Assembly: GCF_000760515.2 (NCBI RefSeq)
Contig: NW_013546445.1
Coordinates: forward strand, 1-40,100
Direction of reading: 5' to 3'
Source of the DNA: Mitosporidium daphniae
Lineage: Eukaryota > Microsporidia
DNA length: 40,100 bases
Positions 17,109 through 26,838 of the stretch are shown piece after piece. Within the stretch, counting starts at the first letter, position 1, and each line of letters starts with the position of its first letter. Under the pieces are notes generated by a model. The model ran no database searches. It was not told the origin of the DNA and saw only the letters and a list, made by a program, of their open reading frames with translations. A program made the translations under genes and the position numbers.

Positions 17109-18257
17109 ATGATGGAAGATAAAGAGCTGGCTCTTTCTCGTGCACAGGCAAATTTGGTGTTCAAGTCTCTTCGTTCGATCCCTGGAAATAATGCATGCTT
17201 TGAATGCTCACTTAGTAGGTTTTAATTTATAACCCGGTATCCTAGGTGGTCCCACATGGGCCTCTGTTTCTTTTGGAATCTTTCTTTGCATGAATTGCTC
17301 TGCCCTACATCGAGCGCTTGGGGTCCATGTTTCGTACGTTAGATCAACTCTTCTTGACGACTGGACGCTTCGGCAGATTAGACGCATGAAAGTTGGTGGA
17401 AATGCGATGATGGAAAGATCGGCTCTATCGAAAAGTATTTGGCTTTACATTTATTTTTAGCTGATGATATCAGCCTTCGATACTCAGGCCCCGCTGCAAC
17501 GTCTTTTAAAAGTCAGCTGGATGAACTCGCCGAAAAGGATGCGCAAAAATTTCCCTCTGTTGATGGATTTATCCAATCGCTTCAGCCATCGTCTCCTTAT
17601 CCTTCCCTGATCTCTGTAAACACGCCGTGTGACACGCCGCAGTATACGGCTGGAAATTCTCATGGGTCGCGTCTTACAAAACTGGGGATTAAAAAATCGC
17701 TTATTACGACGGACAAAAATTCATCCCCCTCACCTATAGACTTTGACCAGCTAACCCAGAAAGCAGCTGAAGTCTCGTTATCCAAATCTCCGTTCTCTGC
17801 AAGTTCGCCAAAATCCATACCTGGCCAAACCCAATCTGCATCTTCATCTATTTCCCAAGAGCCGCTATTTGCGACCAGCTTTTGCCAAGAAGGCGAATCT
17901 GATGATCGCCTTGGAATGGGCAACATGAGACGACATAAACTTGCTCCTAATTCGGGCTCGTCAGTCTCGTCTTCCTCGTTGTCAAAAGATACTAGAGGCA
18001 CATCTTCAAGTGATTATTTCTCCTCCAATAAAGAGCATGAGGAACGCCAATCCTTAGAACGCCTACGTAGCCTACAAGGGGCCCAATCGATTTCCTCTGA
18101 AGATTTCGACCCTAGCCCCGCCAACACTGTAAACAAGCATAACTCATTATCACCCTCAAGTAGCTTTAATGATCTTACTCAAGCAGGGATTGAAACGCTC
18201 AAAGATTTCCTGTCCAAATCCAAGTCAAAGGTGCGAAACATTGAATTTTATTTGTAG
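17109..18257 (+). CDS. ArfGAP, ARFGAP2/3 (Glo3-like)
   Basis: Three exons: 17109-17214, 17246-17434 and 17461-18257; introns 31 and 26 nt; 363 residues. The zinc finger is recreated across intron 1: [17 protein letters not shown] then FLCMNC, giving C-x2-C-x16-C-x2-C, followed by [16 protein letters not shown] with the catalytic arginine. [18 protein letters not shown] and, across intron 2, [19 protein letters not shown] correspond to the ARFGAP2/3 catalytic domain end. ArfGAPs stimulate GTP hydrolysis by Arf1 on COPI vesicles. The remaining 230 residues are Ser-rich and disordered, and end with a helix including [14 protein letters not shown] further intron may exist at the 3' end (18231-18257, GTGCGA...TTTGTAG), which would replace the last residues by a short tail ending near 18325. 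Confidence 0.9.
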
Positions 18258-18382
18258 ATTTATACCACGATCAGCAACTACTCGTCTTCACCACCCACAC
18301 GCAGATATTAGTTTACCCCGAGACCGTCGACCAATAAAATTTGGCATAAAAATATTTGTCTGAAATTATTAATTTACTTGAA

Positions 18383-20207
18383 ATGATTGTCTTTGGGGAT
18401 AATCTGCTAGGGAACGCATCGGCCGCCAATGATTCCCTTGTAACGGTTTCCCCAGAGCTGAATTCATCCTGCAACACGGCCGGGAAAAAAAATCGAATTG
18501 GGGGGGAATCGACCTGTTTGCATTATGACCAATTGTCATATGCCTCCAGGCTTTTCATTGCAAAGACACTTGTATTTTTCCTCCGTCTCTCAATGAACTT
18601 GCCATTGCAGTTTGACAGTAATTTAGATAGCCCTTACACGTAGGACTTAAATGCAGCGCCTGCACGCATCTTGGCAAGGCAACTCGAAACATGCTGGTTT
18701 GTCTGCAATGTTCTCTGATGTTTTGCGGTGGATCCCTGGGACTGAAGAAAGACAAGCACTCTTTTTTTATGGAATGTTCGTTTAACCATTACCAGACCGA
18801 CAACCATGCCATTTGTATGTGATTGTAGAGCTTATTTTTGTTTAGTCTTTGAGTTGCGCTCGTGCTCGCTTCTTTGCTTTCTTTGTAAAGGGCTGATTGG
18901 CTCAACTGTTTTCACTCAGCTTTTGACTCTTGCGACTCGCCAAAGGTCCTCGCAGGCAGCCCCATTGCCCACAAACGTTGCCCCGCTTGGGCTTTACAAC
19001 CTCGGAAAGACGTGCTTCCTTAATTGTATTTTGCAGGTTTCTTTTCTAAACAATCCGTGCCTTCAAAGATTTTTTTTGTCTTCTGGACATGCCTCCCATG
19101 AATTTTCATTGAAAAATGAAGCAAAGTAAGTTTGGTCACTTTTTTTAGGGTGCTTGATTTGTGGACAAATATTTCCACATTGACTGAGGAGATTCAATCG
19201 GAGTGCATTGCCTGTTTATTTGATCTGCTTTTCCAATCGGTAAGTGTTTATCTGGTTGTAACCCTAGTATGCCATTAACAGTGCCAGTTTAAGGCCTTCT
19301 TCTTCTTCCTCTTCTCCAAAACAGCCTGCCATAATAACATCTCCAATGGCGGTCCCAATATCGCCCACTTCTCTTCTTTGCTCTTTGTGGAACCTGACAG
19401 CCACATGCTCTTCGTCCATTTCTGCCGACATATATGACGTACACCCTGGTCCGGACCTGACAGGCTACTTGCAACAAGATGCCCATGAGGCCTATATCTG
19501 TTTGCTATCGCGGCTGCACTCTGCACTGTCTGTAAGAAACAATTTTGTAAAAAATGATCCATGCTCATGCATAATCCATGATGTGTTTGGAGGAAAGCTA
19601 GCATCCACCATCTCATGCCCCGCATGTGGATACTCCTCAACAACATATGACTCTTTTTTGGATTTATCTTTGGCCATCTCTATCCCCAGCTTAGGACCGC
19701 TAAGCCTAATCAAGTCAATTGAACACTTTTTATCTCCAGAACACATTGATGATTCTTGTCCAAACTACTCGCTCGGAAAGTGTTCTGGATCCCCTAAATT
19801 GGGGAGTGGAGGTCTTTTGAAAAGCTTCAAGCTCACCAAACTACCACAAACGCTTTGTCTGCATTTAAAGGTCGGAATGTACAATCTTACTAATCGATTA
19901 GCGATTTGAGCACTCCAAAGATAGTGCCAGAAAGATCGATACGCTCATCAACTTTCCGTTACAAATTGATATGAGGTCGTTTATTGATGAGCCAATGGCC
20001 AAAATATACTATGAATATTCACTCTTGGGTGTTATTCTTCACTCTGGAAGCATCAACTCCGGCCATTATACTTCTTTTGTTAGAGTTGGGGAGACATGGT
20101 TCAAGGCTGATGATTCCTCCATTACCCAGGTGAGTGTAGAAAGCATTCACTCTTCAAACCCATATATTCTCTTCTATATTCAACGTGCTCATGACACAAG
20201 CGGGTAG
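18383..20207 (+). CDS. UBP8: ubiquitin carboxyl-terminal hydrolase, USP22/Ubp8-like with ZnF-UBP
   Basis: Six exons: 18383-18617, 18644-18814, 18846-19125, 19149-19239, 19268-19870 and 19902-20207; introns 26, 31, 23, 28 and 31 nt; 561 residues. The N-terminal zinc finger begins STCLHYDQL and continues after intron 1 as LKCSACTHLG, VCLQCSLMFC, DKHSF, DNHAI and SLLCFLCKG. The protease follows: catalytic Cys box GLYNLGKTCFLNCILQ, GYLQQDAHEAYICLLSRL, CPACGYSSTTYDSFLDLSL, HLKRFEHS (across the last intron), and the His box GSINSGHYTSFVR with WFKADDSSIT. Domain order and the ACGYSSTTYD block fit the SAGA histone H2B deubiquitinase Ubp8/USP22. The usual GNTCF is GKTCF here, though the oxyanion-hole Asn two residues earlier (YNLG) is kept. 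Confidence 0.88.
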
Positions 20208-20356
20208 GGGCGTTTTCTAATTTATTTGGTTGCAATGTTTGGCAACCCGCGCCCCTTCCTCGTTCCGCTTCTTTCCCTTTCCCTGCTTTCCATAATCCAT
20301 TAGAGTCGCCGATAAACATATAATAAATATTTATTTTATCGACCTTTTAATGACGA

Positions 20357-20965
20357 CTATGTGTGTGACCTATAATAACCGCCAAAGTAATCAATCATTT
20401 GCCTTGTAAATGGGTGGGGAATTTCGCTGATTTTTGGAGACCTCAAGAAAGTCAAGGTTCCCGTTGCCAAATTTGTTTCAATGTAGGGAGGCTGATATGC
20501 CCAGAATCGCATAAACGGGTTTTTCGAATGGATCTCAATAGCTTCCTTTAGAGCCTTTGGCCCAAGCTGCACCATGTCCATATCCTTAAGCTTAAGTGAT
20601 GGGTGGCCAATGATTTTCGCACCATTTACATAGACTTGACCGATCGAAATCAATTTTCGAGCCTCAAAGACAGATGGCGACAGCATGGCTCGGAAAAGCA
20701 CATTATCGACGCGTCGTTCCATTTCGCAAATGGTTCTATAAATATTTCTAAAGTTTTCGCCGTTGAATTCGCGTCGATACATGCGATGAGTAACGTCCCC
20801 ATTAAAAAAGAGACGACAAAGCGTTTTCGATTTCCATTCCGCCGCAAAAACGTCAAGCTGGTGGTCCTTCAGTGGCGTGAATCTCATTAAATTGAATACA
20901 TTTGCCGGGTTCCAAGACAGTTTTGGTTGCACCCTTAACAGGCAATACCGAAATGAGCGCCTCAT
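20357..20965 (-). CDS. NAM9: mitochondrial small ribosomal subunit protein uS4m (Nam9-like)
   Basis: 202 residues, single exon, from ATG 20965-20963. The C-terminal S4 RNA-binding domain is clear: ERRVDNVLFRAMLSPSVFEA then RKLISIGQVYVNGAKI and LKLKDMDMVQL. Upstream RRLFFNGDVTH-type and FRNIYRTICEMERR helices correspond to the S4 N-terminal helices. The extension after the S4 fold, with NPFMRFWAYQPPYIETN and LRSPKISEIPHPF, is typical of the fungal mitochondrial protein Nam9. The N-terminus MRRSFRYCLLRVQPKLSW is arginine-rich and fits an import signal. It assembles into the mitoribosome small subunit. The gene is 20 bp downstream of the RRM gene on the same strand. Confidence 0.85.
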   Translation of the reverse strand: MRRSFRYCLLRVQPKLSWNPANVFNLMRFTPLKDHQLDVFAAEWKSKTLCRLFFNGDVTHRMYRREFNGENFRNIYRTICEMERRVDNVLFRAMLSPSVFEARKLISIGQVYVNGAKIIGHPSLKLKDMDMVQLGPKALKEAIEIHSKNPFMRFWAYQPPYIETNLATGTLTFLRSPKISEIPHPFTRQMIDYFGGYYRSHT

Positions 20966-20985
20966 CGATGGCAAGGGTTTAAATT

Positions 20986-21366
20986 TTAAATTTTATTTGC
21001 CGATGCGTTTTGGTCGCCATTGTTGTTATTCATATGCATGGAGCCTCTGGCTTTAAAGGCAAAGCAGGCCCGGCCATCTATTTCATGCCTATTTGACGGG
21101 AGCATGGTCATGTTAGCAGACGATTCATTCTCAAAAGTTACGAATCCAAAGCCTCGAGAATGTCCGCTTAGAATGTCCATTGAGATTTGCGCTCTAACAA
21201 CGGGCCCAAACCGGCTGAAATATTGTGCCAATGAATTCTGTGATGTTGAAAAAGAAAGCCCTCGGACAAATATTTTATTGTTTTTAATGGGCTCTTGCAC
21301 TGTGTTCATGCCATACTTGCTTTCAGAGAAGAATCTCTTCAATACGAGATTGCAACGGTGGTTCAT
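20986..21366 (-). CDS. small single-RRM protein, probably mitochondrial
   Basis: 126 residues. One RRM occupies residues 30-105: KIFVRGLSFSTSQ is RNP2, and HSRGFGFVTFENE is RNP1, with YFSRFGPVVRAQI between them. The N-terminal MNHRCNLVLKRFFSESKYG is basic and lacks acids until residue 16, resembling a mitochondrial presequence; similar small RRM proteins serve in mitochondrial RNA metabolism, but cytosolic cold-inducible proteins look alike. The tail is short and rich in Met and Asn. AATAAA lies in the last codons (Asn-Lys-Ile-stop). Divergent from UTP6 across 35 bp. Confidence 0.8.
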   Translation of the reverse strand: MNHRCNLVLKRFFSESKYGMNTVQEPIKNNKIFVRGLSFSTSQNSLAQYFSRFGPVVRAQISMDILSGHSRGFGFVTFENESSANMTMLPSNRHEIDGRACFAFKARGSMHMNNNNGDQNASANKI

Positions 21367-21401
21367 AAATTTTTAAAAATTGAAATGCTTTTATTTTTTA
21401 A
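21367..21401. promoter_or_regulatory. 35-bp divergent promoter region (RRM protein / UTP6)
   Basis: Only 35 bp separate the two ATGs. The spacer is almost pure A/T apart from one short mixed segment and contains the palindrome-like AAATTTTTAAAAATT. Any core promoter must be inside it or extend into coding sequence. Confidence 0.45.
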
Positions 21402-22255
21402 ATGCCCAATCCCGTTCAACAAAGGATGGAAGACATGATTCCAGAGCTTGATGCATATCACAAACAGGATATATTTTCAGAGGACGAGATTTTCCAAATA
21501 GTCGAGAACCGTCAGAGATTAGAGAATCGGCTAAATAGGCGCATATCTAAGCTTGAAGATTATCTTCGCTTAGCAAAGTACGAACTTGGCTTGGAACACA
21601 CCCGTAGATCTAGGATGGCGGAAAAAAAGATCCAATCCCCTTATTTACGACCAACGCCCCCAACAAGTACTGCATTATTTCAATATTTTTAGAAAGAAAA
21701 AGGAAAAACATCAGTTGCGATTATGCCATAACACGTCGCATCCATTCAATTTTCCGCGCAGCATTACGGAAGCATTATGGGGATATTTCGCTGTGGCTTA
21801 CCTATTTTGACGTTGCCACCTTTCTTGGTTCGAAGAAAGTTGTGTCCCAAATATACGGAACTGCACTTCAGAAGCATCCTACTCAAGTCGGCTTTTGGAT
21901 AATGGCGGCCTCCTTCGAAGCAAACGAATGTCACACTCCAATGAGTGCACGGGTTATTTTCCAAAGAGGAATTCGTGTAAATCCCGACTCCCTGGCGCTT
22001 TGGCTCGAGTTTTTCAGATTTGAGGCCATTTTTGCTGTCTTGAGACGGCTATCTGAATCGACCACCAGCGGTGACGAAAATCTCTCCAGTATTGCTAATG
22101 GGGCTCTTGCATTGGCAGTCTTTGACAGTAAAAAGAGCGTTTCAAAACCTGCATTTGTTCAAGCTTGCCTCGAGATATACAGGAAAATATTGTGCCAATT
22201 TTCCGATATGTCCTTGCCTCTGTTAGAGGCTGCCTTTTCCGAACAGTCTAAGTAA
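21402..22255 (+). CDS. UTP6: U3 snoRNP protein Utp6, shortened
   Basis: Two exons, 21402-21666 and 21693-22255, with a 26-nt intron; 275 residues. The N-terminus VQQRMEDMIPELDAYHKQDI with FSEDEIFQIVENRQRLENRL matches the start of Utp6 (Q-x-x-LE-x-M-x-PEL and I-F-x-x-x-EI-x-x-I-V-x-R-R). After the intron there are HAT-repeat helices: RIHSIFRAALRKHYGDISLW, LTYFDVATFLGSKKVV, and YGTALQKHPTQVGFWIMAAS. The protein is part of the small-subunit processome, which processes 18S rRNA. Yeast and human proteins are far longer (yeast about 440 residues), so several C-terminal HAT repeats are missing. A possible extra intron at the stop (donor GTAATT at 22251) would add about a dozen residues only. Confidence 0.82.
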
Positions 22256-22323
22256 TTAAAAAATAATTTATCGTGCAAAGACAATTGCCCTCTTTCGTAA
22301 ATGAAAGCATTCCGCTTTAATGT

Positions 22324-22359
22324 TTTGGTGTCCATTTTGAGCCCGTTTGGTGTCCATTT
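22324..22359 (+). repeat. 14-bp direct repeat downstream of UTP6
   Basis: TTTGGTGTCCATTT occurs at 22324-22337 and again at 22346-22359. It lies in the 193-bp space between UTP6 and ISA1 (convergent genes), where I see no other feature. Confidence 0.6.
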
Positions 22360-22448
22360 ATTGCCGCTGCTGTTATTGAAAGTGCTTCAAGTTGAAAAAA
22401 TTTAAGGGCACGCTTGCTGTCAATGATGCAGGCGTTGAAGCCGAAAAT

Positions 22449-23022
22449 TTATTCAAAATTTTTCTCGTCTATTGTAAAGGACTGTCCACAGCCACAAGTC
22501 TCCTTTACATTGGGGTTTGCAAATAGAAATTGAGATGAAAGCTTGTCTTCGACCCATTCAACTTCAGACCCAATGATAGAAATCAGGGCGCGTGGTTCGA
22601 TGGCTATTTTAATTCCATCTTGTTCTATTATTTCTGTTCCCTTTGACTCTGAGGCGATGTCAAATATCCATGACAAATTATAGGAATTACCTGAACACCC
22701 TTTGGATCGGATCCCGATTTTTAAAATAGGGGGCTTTCCGTCATCAAATTGTGTCTGAAGCTCCCTTATCCTAGCGACGGCGCTTGGTTTCTAAAATGTA
22801 AGTCATCACGATCGTTACAAGGGTAAGCAACTTCGCCTGCCGAGGTCTTCTTAACATTGGCCGTATAATGGGCGAAGCGGATGTTCCTGTACATGTTGTT
22901 GTTGTTGAATTGAAGCGTAGACCTCTGTTTAAATAGGTGCTTGCACGCGCTTGACATCGAATGTGCGCGTGAAAAGTTCTACATTTGGAAAGGAAAATGA
23001 CATAGGAACGCCAATTAAACAT
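22449..23022 (-). CDS. ISA1: mitochondrial A-type iron-sulfur assembly protein (Isa1/IscA)
   Basis: Two exons, 23022-22819 and 22790-22449, with a 28-nt intron; 181 residues. After splicing the domain begins LLTLKPSAVARIRELQ and continues ILKIGIRSKGCSGNSYNLSW, EQDGIKIAIEPRALISIIGS and NPNVKETCGCGQSF. The three cluster-binding cysteines are in GCSGNSY and CGCG. The first 65 residues (MFNWRSYVIFLSKCRTFHAH, then many Arg and Ser) look like a mitochondrial presequence. A-type carriers deliver [4Fe-4S] clusters to enzymes such as lipoyl synthase, which BCKDH depends on for its E2 lipoyl groups. The alternative reading from the ATG at 22957 is out of frame after splicing. AATAAA overlaps the stop codon. 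Confidence 0.93.
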
Positions 23023-23206
23023 TTTGGCAATCTAAAATTACGCCCAAAGTTTGTATGTCACTTTAATTTTAGTAAAAGAAAACTGCCAATCTTTAAAAAC
23101 AGCATTCATTGCCGTAACAATGGAATGGTGGTTGGTATCTAACATTTATAATCTTTAATTTCCTCGTGCTGTCCCTGCTCGGCAAAATAAATAATGTAAC
23201 TGGTTT

Positions 23207-24824
23207 TCAGCTTTCCATCCTGAAGAGATGGACTTTTCCGTTCTTGCTGGCGGCAGCAAGAAGACATGTCTCTGCAAATGGAGACCACCTTACACTTGTA
23301 ACGGCTCCAAGTGCAGGCATCATAGATGGTGAGGGCCATCCCTGCAATGTTTTGGCAGATATACTTCCCGAGGCTCCGTGTAAAATACTCGAAATTCGAG
23401 CAGAGCCCTTTTCATGGGAAGAGGAAAAGGAAAGATGCTCGTTTTCATCATAAGACCATGATATGGAATCAATGGGTGTCCTCAGCGATTCGATTTCCTT
23501 TAAAATAGAAGGTTTTGACTTGTAAAGCGGATTTCCGCCATCCATTCCTTTGGCCCCCAAAATCGAGGTTATACCGCTATCGGTTCCCACGGCAATATTC
23601 GCACCAGAAGGGGAGATGCACAACGAAGTGCCCTTCAGGCCAGAAGAATGTAAGGGTATTCTATTGATGCAATTGCCACGCCCCGATGAGAGGGACTCTG
23701 AACATATTGCTCGCAAATCCCACTGTGACAAAGTACTTCCTGTCTTGTTTCCTTCTAAAGTCCATAGGGTGGGATGTGGGGAAATGGGGTCCCATTCGAC
23801 CGCCACAACACCAGAATCGTCTCCGGTCTTGATCCGTGTGACCAAAGATAGGGAGGTCGAATCCATTATTGCAACATAGCCATTACCTTCACCAATGGCA
23901 ATGAAATTTTTGGAAATTGAAACCACAGTTCCAATCATGGATGGATCATCCCCTTTAAAGATGCCAGCGTGTCTTCCAAAAGAAGAATGCGGAATTGCTG
24001 TTTGAGATTCAAGATCCACAATGTAAAAATGGCGCTTCATACCACTTACGAAGGCGGAACTGCAAGAGGGCATCCATTTAACGCATTTAATTGGGAACGC
24101 TTGTAGCTCGATTTCGCTTCCCAACAATTGTGGCTTCATTGTAGACGAGATTTTACTATCAAAATCTTCTTCCTCGGAAAAAGACGCATTGGATAATGAA
24201 AAAAGCCTTATCGTTTTATCCTTGTCACCACCTGTGAGGATAGAAGCGCCGGTTATTGGATTCCAATCAATGCTCAAGGTAGATGTCTAAGGTAAAAAAT
24301 CAAACTCCTACACTTGGGTTTACAACACACTGTGTAATGTTACCACAATACTTGATGTTACTGATGTTGGTTGAGTTCTTCACCGGCATTTTTGGTGAAG
24401 ACATCTTTGCATTCCCCTTTTTCTTTGAAAGAAACGCATGAATGCAATCAAGCTCGCCATCCTCGTCGTCAGACAATTGAGAGGCTCCTTCAAAAATATT
24501 CGTATCCGCAAAAGTGGGCTTGACCCATTTAGGCTTTGGATTGATTTTCTCGAATTGGTCTCGTAGCCGAGATTGATACTTGGATCCATCTATCGAACCA
24601 GACATCATAGGATTTTCATCCGCTTCCAGATCCTCTGGCCTACGAAGCTTTTTCAATTGGGCTTGCGAATTGAGATTTACAGAAATCGAATCGTCATCTG
24701 AATCATGCCAGGCAACCTCTGAGCTGTTGGGGCTCTTTTTGATTGCAGCCTTTGAATCCAAAGCGGCCGTATCCCGAGTTTGAAGATGTTCATTACTTGG
24801 ACGTTTATCTATGACAAAGCTCAT
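23207..24824 (-). CDS. UTP18: U3 snoRNP WD-repeat protein Utp18
   Basis: Two exons, 24824-24312 and 24286-23207, with a 25-nt intron joining CVVNPS to TSTLSIDWNP; 530 residues. The N-terminal third is acidic and holds VAWHDSDDDSISVNL and KYQSRLRDQFEKINPKPKWV, both typical of Utp18 (W-x-D-x-D-D..., Y-x-x-RLR-x-QFE). The C-terminal part is a WD40 propeller: GGDKDKTIRLFSL, FPIKCVKWMP, FIAIGEGNGYVAIMD, GVVAVEWDP, GANIAVGTDSGITSIL, and LQGWPSPSMMPALGAVTSV then AAASKNGKVHLFRM, the last being the Utp18-specific W-P-x...LG-x-V block. Utp18 also docks the Mtr4 helicase through an AIM motif; I could not identify one with confidence. Confidence 0.88.
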
Positions 24825-24867
24825 AAAAGAATAAAGAAAAAATTTCACTTTAAACTTTAAATTTTTA

Positions 24868-26111
24868 TTATTTTGACACCAATTCATTTAAAGACGTTTC
24901 AGCATGTTGAAGCCACGTAGAAAATCGCATGGAAAGCTGCTTGCAGTTGGAAATGGTCAAAGATCGTGGATGAACCCATGAATATTTGAATATATGAGTT
25001 GTCTCATCGATAAACCCCTTTGCCAGCTTTTGCGATATCAGCTTCATTAATGCAAACTCGACCTTGTCTTCAGGGATGTTGGCGCTTTCAGCGATTTCTT
25101 TAAATGAAACATCACGGGAGCCCCCTGAAAGTGAGCGTTGGAAAAGCAGATTGGTAATGGACATGAGAGAGATTTTCTCCAGTACAACGGAAACCTCGGA
25201 GGCTGAAATGATTGCCTCCTAAATGGTAAGCTAAACCCGAAAAACAATACCTTCAAATGTTCTAAAAGCGAAATTGAAGCTGATGCCTGTCCGTATTCCA
25301 TGTTTTCAACCAACAAGCCGATATTTGAAACGGAGGGAGAATTTTTTGTTGCCTTCAACGCGGGAAACGCCCTTGAATTTATCTATCAATAAAGCAAAGG
25401 CGCTTACAAAATCGCCAAAAAAATAAATGTTTGGACCCGTCAAGGCGGCAATTCCTATTGCCGTAGCCCATGAAAGTTTGTCGTCATCAGATAAGTTACA
25501 AAGATCTACACAGTCCAAGTATTTGATGGCATTCAGATAAAAGGAGTCCCTATCATTTGAAAGCTAAAGGTTGACCAAAACGACACTACCTTGGCAATAT
25601 TGGTGACAAGCAGCCAATGGCTGGCAAATATGGCCTTATCAATGCAAGGGGTATTCTCAATAAACTTTGCGGAGTCCTTGGAATTTTGAACAGCCTCTTT
25701 AATGGCATCCGCCCTTTTGGAGTCCAGCAACTTTAAGGACAATTGTGTGAGCAGTAAGGAATGTGCAGCAGGGTCTGAAAGGACCTCTTTATGCTCCTTG
25801 AGCTTTAAAAGGAAAGCCTCCGCCTCTGACGCCGCAAGAGTATCAACGGTTAACACGGCTAGCTTGATAAGGGCTACCGGCTGGATGAAAGTAGCGATGG
25901 TTTGCACGACTTGCGTAAACAGGCGAAAACGGAGCTTGGCGGTTTGTGGGGAAGAGAAAAACGCCAATAGCCGCAGTGTAAGTGGATGCCATAGCTTATG
26001 ATCATATAGGCTTTGAATGTCCCTTAAAAGCTCGATATTGTCTTGCGATAGTTCGGCTGATTTTGAAATGGACGACAGAAATGATGATGCGCCAGATAGA
26101 TCAATATCCAT
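24868..26111 (-). CDS. RPN9: 26S proteasome regulatory subunit Rpn9/PSMD13
   Basis: Four exons: 26111-25590, 25563-25408, 25382-25251 and 25218-24868; introns 26, 25 and 32 nt; 386 residues, the usual length for this lid subunit. Matching features are the N-terminal helical repeats (LYDHKLWHPLTLRLLAF), DRDSFYLNAIKYLDCVDL after intron 1, LSWATAIGIAALTGPNIYFFGDF then FINSRAFPALK after intron 2 (family: A-x-x-A-A-L-x-G-x-x-I-x-N-F-G-E-L), and the PCI winged helix VSFKEIAESANIPEDKVEFAL with LAKGFIDE and YSWVHPRSL (family VKG-x-IDE and TWVQPRVL). Each splice restores the family frame. Rpn9 holds the proteasome lid together. Divergent from TIM23 across 42 bp. Confidence 0.93.
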
Positions 26112-26153
26112 TTTAAAATTAAATTGGGCTATAAAGCTTGCTTTTTATTTTTA
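26112..26153. promoter_or_regulatory. 42-bp divergent promoter region (RPN9 / TIM23)
   Basis: 42 bp lie between the two start codons. TTTAAAATTAAATT sits directly against the RPN9 ATG and TTTTTATTTTTAA against the TIM23 ATG. No other motif was recognised. Confidence 0.4.
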
Positions 26154-26837
26154 ATGTCCCTGTTTACGTTTGGCAGCGAAGCCTCGATGCCTGGCAAGGA
26201 AGCACTATCCGATGCGTACGCCTTTCAATTTGCCAGAAATCAGGAGCCCAGTAAGACAGAAAGCCCCATGCCAAAGGACCAGATTTTTACAATCAAAGAC
26301 ATGATGGATAGCCTTGGAATGGCACCTACAAAGGCCATAGCCAAATCAGACTCGGCGCTTGAATACTTGTTTGAGGACGACGAAAAGTCAAACGCTCCTC
26401 GCCAATCGTTTGGGTCCAGATTGGCTTACGGAACGGGCATCACATACTTTTCCGGCCTGATGTTTGGCGGCCTTTGGGGGTTTTCGGAAGGGTTTTTGCT
26501 CCCAGGCAAGCACTCCACCAAAATGCGCTGGAATATGATTCTAAATTCTTGTACACGTAGAGGCCCCTTTTTGGCAAACAATCTTGGCCTTATAGCTCTT
26601 TTTTACAATGGATTCCATGGCGGCTTGTTGAAGGCGTTAGACCAAGATTCCAATGTTTTAACAACGGCAGGCTGCGCATCGCTTGCTGGGGCCATTGTAA
26701 GATCGCCTGCTGGCGCAAAACCAGCATTGGTTGCCGGCGTTGTGACAGGCTCCGTGATGGCGTTGTTTGATATTACTAGAAATTTCTCTTACTATTCGGA
26801 GGCTCTCAATGAGATCTTTTCAAATAAAGCCACATAA
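26154..26837 (+). CDS. TIM23: mitochondrial inner membrane translocase subunit Tim23
   Basis: 227 residues, single exon. I start at ATG 26154 because the longer frame lacks an upstream ATG. The first 85 residues are hydrophilic. The membrane domain begins RLAYGTGITYFSGLMFGGLW and continues GFSEGF, NMILNSCTRRGPFLANNLG and ALFYNGFHGG, then AGCASLAGAIVRSPAGAKPAL: the GxxxG helices and the PRAT signature of Tim17/22/23. The TRRGPFLANNLGLIALFYN block distinguishes Tim23 from Tim17. It forms part of the TIM23 presequence translocase that imports matrix proteins such as BCKDHA, GCDH and ISA1 of this window. The stop is one base from the convergent HEATR6-like stop, and AATAAA lies inside the last codons (26823-26828). 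Confidence 0.93.
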   Translation: MSLFTFGSEASMPGKEALSDAYAFQFARNQEPSKTESPMPKDQIFTIKDMMDSLGMAPTKAIAKSDSALEYLFEDDEKSNAPRQSFGSRLAYGTGITYFSGLMFGGLWGFSEGFLLPGKHSTKMRWNMILNSCTRRGPFLANNLGLIALFYNGFHGGLLKALDQDSNVLTTAGCASLAGAIVRSPAGAKPALVAGVVTGSVMALFDITRNFSYYSEALNEIFSNKAT

Positions 26838-26838
26838 T

